Positions 11,691-25,200 of a DNA stretch of 64,000 nt are shown here, piece by piece; positions within the stretch are counted from its first letter, which is position 1; each line of letters opens with the position of its first letter. A program made the translations under genes and the position numbers. The DNA is taken from assembly GCA_934045905.1 (NCBI GenBank), contig OW203769.1, forward strand, positions 31,809,345-31,873,344, in the 5' to 3' direction. The notes below the pieces were generated by a model, which saw only the letters and a list, made by a program, of their open reading frames with translations, searched no databases and was not told where the DNA came from. The DNA comes from Leuctra nigra. Lineage: Eukaryota; Arthropoda; Insecta; Plecoptera; Leuctridae.

Positions 11691-14600
11691 CTGCAATCAC
11701 ACGCGTGGCGTTAGACATCGTATGCACATGAATACAATTCTTTTCAATACCTACCCCATAAGCATAGTTTGCACCAAATAAATCTTCATAAAGTGATGAT
11801 ATATTTGATAGGTAGGTACTTCATCATACATATTGCTGTATAAATAAAGTTTCAACAGGTTATACTTTTAATAATCATTTATCATTCCACACAAAAATTA
11901 TTTTTAAAGAACACTATTTTGTGTGCTCCTTGTTATAGTGACAGAGCAAAGCCGAAATAAATAAATATTTGTAATTAATAGACATAGTACCATTTATTTA
12001 ACACAAGTACTAATGTAATTCTGAATTAAATTGAATAAAGCACTACTCGGTCGGGTCCACAGAGTAGTCGCCGCAGACAAGTCGCCTACAAAACACACAC
12101 TAAAGACACAGAACAACATGTACGTACTACGTAGTACCAAAAGGATATATTCTTTTACCCCAAGTCTTGATGCAAATGGTATTGAATGTGTAGTTAATTC
12201 TCAGTTATCTCAAGTTTACACTTTAGTTTGAGTCTTCTTGGCTACAGTCAGTTTTCTTTCTGTTGTTTGTAATATTCAGGTCACATTGTTCGGACTGAGC
12301 TAGTCTACACCTCGTAGTGTATTTGCTCTACATGTGTAGAGCAGTGGTTCCCAAACTTTTTCGGTTCATGGCGCCTTTAACGCAGTTTGTGTCAAGACTA
12401 CTTGTCAGGGTTGTGAATAGCTTATTTTAACAAAATCCTTTGATTGGTTGAAGATTGAAAGATTCACATTAGTATCAACATTTTTATTTTATCCCTTCAA
12501 CCAAGAATCATCCAGTAGGTAGTGAATTGCTATACAACAGGCTGGCAGCAACACTAGGCATTGTAGTGAATGCTAGACAACAGGCTGGCAGCAACACTAG
12601 GCATTGTAGTGAATGCTAGACAACAGGCTGGCAGCAACACTAGGCATTGTAGTGAATGCTAGACAACAGGCTGGCAGAAACACAAGGCATTGTAGTGAAT
12701 GCTAGACAACAGGTTGGCAGCAACACTAGGCATTGTAGTGAATGCTAGACAACAGGCTGGCAGCAACACTAGGCATTGTAGTGAATGCTAGACAACAGGC
12801 TGGCAGCAACACTAGGCATTGTAGTGAATGCTAGACAACAGGTTGGCAGCAACACTAGGCATTGTAGTGAATGCTAGACAACAGGTTGGCAGCAGATGGT
12901 TTCTGAGTGGAACAAACTAAGAGATAATAATTTATCAATATTGTCAGTTTTCCTGGACTTCAAAAGGGCTTTTGAGACCATCGATAGGAAAAGGTTGTTA
13001 ATGAAATTGCAATATATGTATGGTGTTCAAGGTACTGTGTACCAGTGGCTCGATGATTATCTCAATGAGAGAGCTCAAAGAACTAAATTTGATGGGGAAA
13101 TCTCAGACACTATCGATGTAAATCTAGGAGTACCACAAGGCTCAGTCTTAGGACCATTCTTATTTTCAGTGTATGTTAATGACATAAATTGTTGTTTAAA
13201 TAAATGTGTGATAAATGTCTATGCAGATGATACAGTCATCTTCTATGGTGGAAATGATATGACTGATTTGAACAATACATTGAACGAAGAATTGAAGGTA
13301 GTGACTGACTGGTTGAGCATTAATATGCTAAAGCTGAACAATAGTAAGTGTAAGGCAATGATGATTGGTACTGGGAAACTACATTATATGAACACAACTG
13401 ATAATTGTGAAGTTAATATTGTACTAAATGGTGAGTTAGTGGAATGTGTTAAATCATTCAAATACTTAGGTATGTTGTTGGATGTAAATCTAAGTTTTAA
13501 ACAACATATACTGTACATAGAGAACAAAATCAGAAAAAAACTTAGCTACCTTAGTAGGATAGGTCAGCACCTGACAGTAGCCACAAAACTATGTATATAT
13601 AACACTATTATTAAACCACACCTTACCTTTTGTATGATTTTATTGTATCAGGCATTTAATACAGATATTGAAAGACTACAGATTCTACAAAATAGAGGCA
13701 TGAGGATTATTCTGAAATGTAGTAGATATACACCTGTAAATACTATGTTAAAATCTCTAAATTGGCTAAGGATTAAGGATTATGTGTATTTTCAAGGCAT
13801 GTGTTTTATTTACAAACTTCAAAATGGTCTTCTACCTGCATATTTTACAAACACTGAAAAAGTTGAAAATGTCCATCAGCATTACACGAGAGCGCATAAT
13901 AATTTTTTTCTAAACCATGTTCATAAACAATCATCGGCCAAATCTTTATTTTATCTTGGGATTCGTTCTTTTAATGCTCTTCCACTTAATGTTAAAAGTG
14001 TGAGGAGTCTTAGCATATTTAAAAGCAAACTTTTAGAAATTATAATGACGGAAACATTTATGTTGACATCCTAATTAGATTATTCTATGTTTTTAGTGTG
14101 TTAATTCTTTGGTTTGTGTCTTTATTGTGTATCTTTATGTATCTTTGTATTGTACTGATTTGTGAAAGATAGCGCTTGCGCTAAATAAAGAATTATTATT
14201 ATTATTATTATAGCAACACTAGGCATTGTAGTGAATGCTAGACAACAGGTTGGCAGCAACACTAGGCATTGTAGTGAATGCTAGACAACAGGTTGGCAGC
14301 AACACTAGGCATTCGAGACATTTACCTGAACAGCTTCCAGTCGACTCCGCCCTTCTCGGAGCTGAACCAGCCAACGAACACGACCGAGCCGACTTTGCAG
14401 TGCGTCGTGCTGATCGGAATGCCGATCTTCGAGGCCAGCAGCACAGTGAAGGCGGCCCCGATCTCGATCACAAACCCTCTGCAAGAAGAAGACATGTTTA
14501 AGACGGCTTGGTAGTGAGTTTGACCTTGAAGAGTTTTTTAATCGATTTTTATCAATATCTTTTTCCAGTGTAATTGTTAACAAAATAGGGCTATGGATGT

Positions 14601-17600
14601 GAATTCAGAACAGTTCAATGAAAATAATTCCATAGCTTGTAATGGTTTATTTGATTTACTTTGTCCTACAGGTGTTTAGAACCCGAAAATTTAGTAATTT
14701 TCGGGTTCTAAACACCTGTTGGACACAATAAAACTAATAGCTTATTCCAAACTATGAAATTATTTTCATTGAACTGTTCTGAATTCACGTCCATAGCCCT
14801 ATTTTGTTAACAATTACACTGGAAAAAGATATTGATAAAAATCGATTAAAAAACTCGTCAAGGCCACGCTCACTACCAAGCCCTCTTAACAGCGCATTGG
14901 TCTCGACTAGGGATTCATGATTCTGGATTCATGATGCAAGTATCAATTGTAGGTGATCAAAATCGCTGAAATTTCTAGTCAAAACACTTAAATAGTATTT
15001 CATTCTTGAAATTCAAAATCTTCTCGGGCTTGTGCAGCCCGGACCCGCATGTTGCTGGGGGATTCTCTTCCCCCCAAACCCCTTAATGGTGCTGTGAGCA
15101 GAGTGTTTTCAACGAAATATTGTATTTGGGCGATTTCACAATTTTTACTAAAATTGGAGTTATCAAGGAGGAAGGTGGAGTGAGTTGGAGGCTGAGAGAC
15201 AGTGGGAGGACAGGACAAGGTGGAGGCAGTTTGTGGAACAATTGGAAGTGGAGGAAGAAGAAGACGAGGAGGAGATGCCAGGCGTGGCCAGCCGGTCTCC
15301 AGTAGTCCTGCGGCCCTAGTGTTGGTGGGAATACCCACCCCTGACCCATTGAATTAGAACTAGCGGATAGATTATTATTATTAAATTACCTTAGAGTGAG
15401 GACTTACTCCAAGATATTACTGTATTTTCAACATTGGTCGACTTTAATATCAAACATCTGGCAACCCTTCTAGCAGCTTTACCAATCTTTTGAAGCTGTG
15501 AGGAACTGTGATAAGTACTTGTTCCAATATAAATCAATCAACCCATCATATCAATCACCAAATGTTGATGTCGCGTAGTTTTGATCACTTTCATGCCTCT
15601 TTTTACCAGTTCTTTGCAACTATTTTATCCATCTTGGTTCTTGGGCCACTAGAGCAACCTGTTTTGGTAGTTAAGTAGAGTGGCAACCCTGTGATGTGAA
15701 CTAAGGATGGGCAGTGAGAAGGCTGTTGTTAGAAGAGAACCTTTCAGAATTTGCCTCTCGCTGAGGAAGTCTTCGAAAAACAACGTACATAATTCAAGTC
15801 AGTGACTTTGTGTAAGGCTTACAAGTCAATGAAATTAATATTGGACAAATATATTAGCGTCGTGATTTATTTTATATATTTTCTTTTATTATTTCCTCAT
15901 GAAAGTACTATCCCAGAAAAAACACTCCGTGTAAAAATACCAGCCAAGTCTCTTTAACTATAAAAAAAAATAGAAGAAATCTAAAAATTCAGCACTGAAA
16001 AGGAGTGATATCAAAAAAGGAGCCAAGTCAACGAATTTTCCAAATTTTAATCGTACCATTGAAATAAAAATATCAACCCCCGAGAAATACTTAAAAAAAG
16101 GACTTGGCGCATCGTTTTTTTAAAGACACTTTTCTATCCTAAAAGTATAGGAAGAACTCTACAAGTATATTTTCCTGAGTATATCACATTTATTATCGAC
16201 GAATCATACTACGTTTTAATATAACTAGTACTCTTACCTACTGGCAGTTTTGGTATTTTGTCAATATTCAGAGGAAATAAACGGATAAACGAATAACGAA
16301 TAAACGGAAGCGGCCTAGTCTATTCGTTATTGCCACTATTTCTAGGGTCATATTAATCAATCATACTTCTCAATATCGTGACTGAGGGAAATAGCGAAAG
16401 CGCTCATTACAAGAAGGCCGTCAATGAGATTTGTATAAGTGACTAGTGCACTGAGCCATGCTGCTCAAATAATTACTGACTAGATTTTTATCTAAAGTAA
16501 TACGTTATGTAATTTATGAATTTTTTTGGTATAAAATGTTAATTAATAGCAATTAATTACACGGCGAGAAGGTTCAAAGTATAATGCTGTAGTAGGTATG
16601 TTGATGTACCCACAAAACTATAGGTACCTACCAATCACAAACACAACTGTTCTGTATTTATTGCTTGTAAGACAATGCTATGTTTCTTTGCGTACTTATA
16701 TTTAAATTTAAAATATTTTACAGAATGTTCAATATTTAATTTGAAAGTTTTGTCCCAATTTTTCTAGGCATTTCTGAACTACGTAGTATGTGAGTGGCAT
16801 AAGCTTAAGAATAGAAAAATGTCTTTAAAAAAACGATGCGCCAAGTCCTTTTTTTAAGTATTTCTCGGGGGTTGATATTTTTATTTCAATGGTACGATTA
16901 AAATTTGGAAAATTCGTTGACTTGGCTCCTTTTTTGATATCACTCCTTTTCAGTGCTGAATTTTTAGATTTCTTCTATTTTTTTTATAGTTAAAGAGACT
17001 TGGCTGGTATTTTTACACGGAGTGTTTTTTCTGGGATATCACTTCTTTTGTTAGTTTATTCATACAGCTTGTAGCACATGTCCGAGCAGGGACTAATTTC
17101 TTTAAAAAAATACGCCTCAACCGATTTAGTTACTATGAAAAGTTGCGTTTGGTATAAGATGAAAATGATTATCCAAGAAGAATAGCTTAAGTTTCGTTAT
17201 AATCGATCCAGCCGTTTTCGATACATGACGTCACTTCCGGTTTTGAAATAGCGGCCGAATTCCGGTATAGGTAATAAGAAAACAATCTAGTTTTATCTAG
17301 TTGATACCTTCATGAACGACCATCTGAATTCCTAATCCCTATATTTCCGTAAAATCGGTCATGCCGTTTGTAATATATGACGTCACTTCCGGTTTCATTT
17401 AGTGGTTCCTGCCGCCATTTCCGGTACCATTAATTTATTTATTCATTTTTCACAATTGATTTTTCAAATAAATAGCAGAATGAATACGCAGGAGCTAGTT
17501 CAGTTGCAATCGGTACAGGCGTTTTAGATATATGACGTCACTTCCGGTTTCAGGAATGGCGGCCGAGAACACTGCTACCTTGAATATATAAATTGTATTG

Positions 17601-20600
17601 TCTATGTTACAATGTAAGTTAATTATGTACGTATTTTAAGTATAATTTGTTGAAATAAGTTAAATATTGCGTATTTATGACGTCACTTCCGGTTAAGAAA
17701 ATAAGAAAATAATATTTTTTTTATTGATACTTCCTATAGATGACCATCTAAATCGAATGGCGCTAATTTCGTTCTAATCGGTCCAGACGTTTTTGAGTTA
17801 TGACGTCACTTCCGGTTTAAAAATGGCGGCACAAAAAATCACAAGAGGCAAGGTATCATCAGACGCCAAAAGTGCATATGTGGTAAAAGTTTCAGGTCGA
17901 TCGGTTTAGCCGTTTAGGCTGTGGCGCTGTCAACAGGGTTTCCTGATATCATCAGAATCATCTTCAAAATCAGAAAGTGGTGTAATTTCACTGTTTTCTC
18001 GGTCCTCTAGCGCGCAAATGGCATAACCTATTGTTCCCAAATTTGGTATATGTAGTGGGGTGGGCCATAGCTCGAAATTAAGACATTTCACAACAATGTG
18101 AGATTTTCCAATTTTAAGATCCAGTAGGCCGAAAATGCCATGTTGTTGCTTACAGTAAAAGTGTTTGGTCTGCTCCTCAGTTTATTAGGCATTTACGGTA
18201 TGTTGAGTGACTGTGAGTGTATAGTACGACTTGGCTGGGTGGAGCGACCGCTCCACTAGATATGTACTTGGTTTGAGTGCAACTCACGTGGAGGCTGTGA
18301 TCTTGGTGAGGTCCTCGCCGATGGTCTTCATGACGCGGCGCCCCCAGATCCAGAGCCCCACGGAGATGCCGAGACCCCCGTAGAGGAGGATGTAGATGGG
18401 CGTCTCGGACACCTGTTGCACGGAGCCCTCCTGGTAGATCAGCCTGCAGACACATCAACAGTCAGACCACACCGCTTGGCTGGCACGTACATCTCATCGG
18501 GTCAACTTTATTCACTTTCATGGTGATACCGCGTGTTGCAGGCACTTGTTTGGATACGATTGGAGACGAAATGATTTAAAATTTTAATCATGATTAGATA
18601 AAAGACAAACTTAGGTTTATCACTTGGTACATTTTTAATGTTTTGTTTTGTTAATTGGTAATATAGTTGTTTTTTGTGAACATTTCTCCATTTTCTTGGC
18701 TCATCTTTCTTGGGTCATCTTTCTTGGGATCATCCCACCCCCTGACCCGACAATAGTTGGAAGCAGGGTCGCGATATTTATTATTTCTTGGCTCGCTGCG
18801 TGTTGTATGAAATTGAATTTTAAAAATGTGCCAAGTGATAACCGAAAGTAGGTATGTCTCTTATCTAATCATGATTTAAATTTGAGATCAATTGGTTATG
18901 AGGGCTTGGTAGTGAGCGTGGCCTTGACGAGTTTTTTAATCGATTTTTATCAATATCTTTTTCCAGTGTAATTGTTAACAAAATAGGGCTATAGACGTGA
19001 ATTCAGAAAAGGTCAATGAAAATAATTTCATAGTTTGGAATAAGCTATTAGTTTTATTGTGTCCAACAGGTGTTTAGAACCCGAAAATTACTAAATTTTC
19101 GGGTTCTAAACACCTGTAGGACAAAGTATATCTAATAAACAATTACAAGCTATGGAATTATTTTCATTGAACTGTTCTGAATTCACGTCCATAGCCCTAT
19201 TTTGTTAACAATTACACTGGAAAAAGATATTGATAAAATCGATTAAAAAACTCTTCAAGGTCAAACTCACTACCAAGCCCTCTTAACGGGTTTAGTCGCC
19301 AATCCTATCGCAAATTTTATAGTTTTGCGTTGTTTATGCTGAATAACCGGAGGTGCGAAGCAAAAATGAAAAAGTGCTACTATATACAATAAGACTGATC
19401 ATGTGAACATCCTATCAACGTACACCGACTTATTAAACAATTTTTCTCTCTCAATTTTCTAAAATGGCCGAGAGCTTGTATCACCTTAAAAGTCTACATT
19501 AGACAAAATAGTCGATTCTACAGCATGTACATACGGGTTTGTTTATTTATTTGGACAGCTTTTCCGATTGTCTTCAAAATTTTAATGTTTGTAGATAAAT
19601 AGTAAATGCATGGCTCTGTTGACACAATTGTTTATTTTGTTTGTGATCGTGGCAGTGGTGCCAAAATGCCAAACATCACTCCTACTTAGCACCTCTGCAC
19701 CGAGCAACATTTTCTTTTGATTTACTCTTTATATCTTTAGTAAAGTTTTGCAACATGAAAGCTAGGTAAAGGAATCAACCTACATTGCAAAACAGAAGGA
19801 GAAAAAAATATAAATAATTAATTCCACTGAACATTTCACTAATACTCCATTTTATTGAGATCTCAATATTTCTTATATGAGGCTCCTCATATGTAGGCTC
19901 CTCTTTATCTTTTGTAAAACATTATTTGTATTTGTATTCTCTGGAAGAAGCCTCCTGAATAGTGCAGAAATATTGAGATTTCTAGTGAAACATTCAGAGG
20001 AAATATATTGGTTATTTATTAACACAAATCCAAACTTATAATCGAGAAACGAGCATAAAATGTGGATATGTATTTGTAGACAAATATGTTATTTGTTGAG
20101 TGATCACTTAAACTATAAATCCATAAATAAATAATGTATCAAAAGAAATCAAAAGAATTCTGAAAATTGTGCACAAATTCTGTGGTATGTTTAAAGCAAG
20201 TTTGTAAGAAGAAAGCTGCCCATTACATCAACACGAAACATTTACAATTACATTCGAGCAGCCACAGAGAATGATTCTCTGTTCAGAAATGAATGGATTG
20301 TCTCGTTTGAATCTGCGGCTGTTCAGTGATCGACATGCTCACCAGATGGCGATGAGCGGTCCGATGGCGTTGGACACGTCGTTGCCGCCGTGCGCGAACG
20401 AGCCGAACGTCGCCGTCAGGATCTGCAGGAACGAGAACAGCTTGACGACCTCCGGGGGATCGTCTCGGAGGTCCCCTCCGGTGCCGGGGCCGACCTCAAG
20501 GTCGCGCGACTGCAAAGTAAACAGTCATGAATACACCAAGTCGGGGAGGAAAATGCAGGGGTTCTGATCATACGGGCAAGTCATCTTTTCGTTTAGAGAG

Positions 20601-22264
20601 AATTGCGACTACCAAGTAAAGTACCTACCAACTCTTGACCTGTATTTTACACTGTAGTACAATACAGTACAACTATATAAATTTAATTAATGCTCTCATA
20701 GTATGCAGGTGAACAGGAATAGAAATTTTCTTAAGGCCGGTCTTAGAGCGAAATACAAAATATAAATTGCCATATTTGGCAAACGGATATGAATATCAAA
20801 AAAGCAAGCCAGAGGTTACATAACATGTATTGAACCTTTATCTACATTTTCATCGCTTACTGTCATAATTTTGCTCCTACTATGTGGTCAGCATTAGTCA
20901 GGCACGAAAACGCTCCGTCACTCTTCCGTCGCTCACACGGAGAGTTTTCGTGCCCGACAAATGCTGACCACATACAGTCCGTGTCACACGGAGTTGTCCG
21001 CCAGACTTGGCCCCTAATGTTGCAAATAACCGTTTTTTGTACATCCCTCAGTCGCTGTGAGCGATCGCGAGGTCTTCCGAGGCCACCTCTCTCTCTCGGA
21101 CAAGAGGTATTCAAAATATCTTAGCGGACAATTCCGTGTGACACGGACTGTAGTAGGAGCAATTCCACATTATCTAGTGTCATGACTACACTGATGGTTG
21201 ACTTACCGTGGTGGTCCTCTCTTTGACGAGCGGCACGGCACTGCTGTTGGGCGACAGACCTGAAACAAGAGCCTCGTCAGCCCGGCATCCCGCTGCCCGC
21301 ATCACACCACTCACGTGCACGTGACTCACCCAGCGCCGGTGTCACGTTGCCCGACAACACGTGCTCGTGGATCTGGACGTCTTGCTTCAGCGTCGCGTTC
21401 TCCTGGAACATGGCACAACACTGTGTTGTAGCTGCGATACGTGGCTAGGTGGCTACTGGCAGTCGACAGAATTAAGCTGAGTGCAAGCGCGCGCGATTTT
21501 GCCACTTGTTGCAGCCACTTTTTTTGGATACGATTGGAGGCAAAATGGGTTGACAAAGTTAATTAGTAATAATACGTTGATTTTTTATGAAAAATTATCA
21601 TTTTTCTTGTCTCGCTGGGTGCCGTGTGAAATTTAATTATAAAAATGTGCCAAGTGACAACCCTAAGTTTGTATTTTATCTAATCATGATTAAAATTTGA
21701 GATAAATTGGTTAATGGATTTGGTCTCCAATCGTAACGGAAATTTCATAGTTTTGCGCAGTTTTGTTGAATAACTGGCGCCTAATTAACAAGCAAAAAGC
21801 AAAATGAAAAAGTGCTACTAATATACAATCAGACTGATCATGTGAACATCCTGTCAAAGCTACACGCACTTATGAAACTATTTTTCTCTCTCAATTTGTT
21901 AAAACGGTCGAGCGCTAGTATCACCTTAAAACCTATGTGTTTTACATGGATCCACTTCCAATGAAATGTTACATGTGTAATACGAGGCGACTCACTTTGT
22001 TGGAGTTGTTAAGCGCCGTCTCGGCCTGCAGATATCCGTTGGCCTTGATGCCGTTGCCGTTTGCGTTGGGAAACATGTACGTCTGTCCGTTGCCCAGAGG
22101 CTGCAGCGTGATCTCGGACTTCTCGTTGGCCTCGGTGATCAGCGGCATGCTTCGAGTCTTCACCTCCATCGCGGAGAGCGCCCGCAACGCCCGAGGGCTG
22201 CCTTCGCGCGACGATTCTACGCAACACTACGAGGTCAGCGGGGGGTCGCTTCAAACAGGTGGGT

Positions 22265-22298
<34 letters not shown>

Positions 22299-25200
22299 GT
22301 GTGGGATAGCTTTTGTTCTTTACTTCAAATAAATCAAATATGATTGGTAGTTTCACAACATAAATTATACAAAGTCAATATTTTTGGCTTAGTTTTGAAA
22401 ATTAAATTTATTGTGGACGGATATTTCGACAGGATTTGCACTGTCTTTCTTTGGGACAATAATGTTGGTCAGCATTATCGACCCCAAGGATGTCAAAACA
22501 TCGCTTCTAAATAAATTACATTTCCACGGCTAATCCATTAAAGTGCTGTTTATATTAAAACTTATCTCCTTAAAATTTAATAAACAATATGAATACATAA
22601 TTCAGCTCAGAATAAAACAATGCATTTAAAAATTAATAACGAGATTTGCAATAATATCTATTTTAGTAAATTTGGAGCCAACACCAATTATCAAAAGCGA
22701 AAGGCATAATTAAGAGGTTTGTAAATGCAGGGATGAATCAAGATATGACGTGAGATTACAAGAACTTGCTTCACTCAGTCAACACTAGGGTTGTCGTTTA
22801 ATATCGCTGTATTCATAATACGTCTGATTTTATATTAAAACAATTCTACTTAATATATTATCAAAAAACATTGCCTCTTCATAAGGAACATGTTATATTT
22901 GTTATTTTATCTTTAATTTTCAATAGTAAAAAGACAGGAACCGACAGTAATTTTCTGAATAATGCTCAATTAGTCAGGCTGTAATTCATACAAAATATAT
23001 TTTAAAATCTCATTCCTCGTGATCAAAAATTCCAGTTGATTATCAATAAGTTCAAATTAGTTTGGAAATGTTTTTTATTATCGTTGAGAAAACTAATATC
23101 CAACGACAACCCCATTATATCTATTCACAAGTCTAGAACAAATCAAGCCGGAACGACCACTGAAATCCGGAGCCCTGTGAAATCTGCGCAGACAACAATA
23201 AGTTAATCGTCGATCCGGGCTGTTAGTCGACCAAGGGCTGAAATGTCCTCCACTAATGCGGGTGGGAGGAGGGGGGGAGGGTGCAAAGAGGGCGCCCAAC
23301 CGTTGCATGCGGGGCCCAAGAAGCTGGCATGCATGACCATTCACACAGCACCCTTTCGTGTCCATCCAAGTACACACAGTTAGTGGGGAGCCGGATTATA
23401 TTATTTACTTCCCGAGCCAGATGTATCGTTTTAAATGAATGTACAGACAGATAAACCCTCTTACATGGCAAAATGCCATCTGTCGGGCTAATGGCAGACA
23501 GAAGATTGAAAGCAGATGGCAAGAGTTTACGTCCCAACGACTTTTGGACAAGTTTTGTGATCAAAATTTAATAGTTTTGTTTCGTCTGAGTTTCACTTTA
23601 ATTAATTCCAAATTTGTATGTAGTATTTTATTTACGTGTTGTTGTCGCTTGCAATTATTTAGTTGGTAGGTAAAAATAAAGGTATTATTAAGAACTTAGA
23701 AGCATTTTTACAAAACTGTGGAGATTTTTGACAATACCTATAATTCAATATTGTTTGGGACCAATTGTTGGGATTTTAAAGAACTTAACAAAAATAATCA
23801 ATATAGGTACCTTAATATTAAAAAACTAAATCATACTAACAATAACAAAAAATATGATTCTGGCCATATTATCAGAAAAGTAGGCCATTTCAAGTATGGC
23901 TTTAAAACAATTTATATGAACAGAAAATAAAGTCAGAAGAATTAATATGAATTTTAGTCACCAACCAGAATAGTTATTAATTAGTAAGAGCATTTAATTA
24001 ATAAATACAAATCATAATGAAAATAGCTTATTATTTAAACTTAGATCATTTTCTCAACATTTACCTGTGGAATCACCAAATGAGAAATTCACGGCACTCT
24101 TTTCCTTATCTTTTTGCATGAACTCTGTAACACACAAGTGAATTGCCGTGGCAGGGTAAGAAGCGTCAAGAATACAGGAGATCGGTCAGTGGGACACGTT
24201 TCAACATGACGGCTAGGCAAAGCCCCTGGTTTCATGTTAGAGGCATACGAGATGAAGATCATACAGTCGCCTTCCACGATCAAGGTGCAGGTAAACGAAA
24301 TAGTACACAAATTCCCATAATAATTCAACAACTGAAAATGAGTTGACTTGTTTTGTATTTCAACTTGCTGCACTGCAATATGACAAATATCTCAGTTACA
24401 GGGCAAATTGTTTTTGCATGAGGAGATTTCTAATGTTGTTTGCATAAATTAATACAAAGTAAAAATTAGCAAGATCCGTAAGTTTTGATTTCAATAAAAA
24501 TTTGCTAACACTTTTTAAATTTTGAAACATTTAAAATTTTAAATGTATCTTTATATATTAGAAACTTGCATTGATTATTGATAAATTTTATGGGATTTTC
24601 ATGTATAAATAATAATTTAAGTCAATCATTATAATTCAATGACATAATCCATGATTACCTAATAACTGCCTTGATTTTGGAAGATGACTTAGCTCATCTA
24701 ATTGTGTTTCCGTCAAACAATGTCCGATAAAGATTTCATTTCACTTCAATAATAAGACTAAACTTTATAGAAGTAATGAAAGGTGAGGAAACATTCTAAT
24801 ATTCGGAACAATGTCTTCGAAACCACAATCACGACAATGAGTAGTGATTTTACCCCTTTCGATTTTAAAGTACCAATAGCTACAAATATCCAATTGTAAC
24901 ATTAGACCAAGATACTTTCAATGACAATTATTTATACCAAGGGATTAGTTTTCTCCATGCATTACTCAAACAGTTTACATAAATTATCAAAATTACGTAA
25001 AATCACATTTCTTCTCTTTTACGTCAGTTTGAAAACATTCATTTGATACAAAGAGTCCTTGTTCCAAATATATGCTGGCTTCATTACAGAAATCAAGTTA
25101 CTATTATATTTAGTCAGCCTTGACCATTCTTTTAATAGTTCTGATACAGGGTAGTTGATGTAAATGAAGAAAGCAAGGCTGGGCCAAGGTCTCTTTGCTC

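Noticed and set aside
15000..15349. Minus-strand frames of 88 and 112 codons, rich in Pro, Leu and Ser
   Set aside because: They lie opposite a LINE-like C-terminal remnant and show no splice or domain support.
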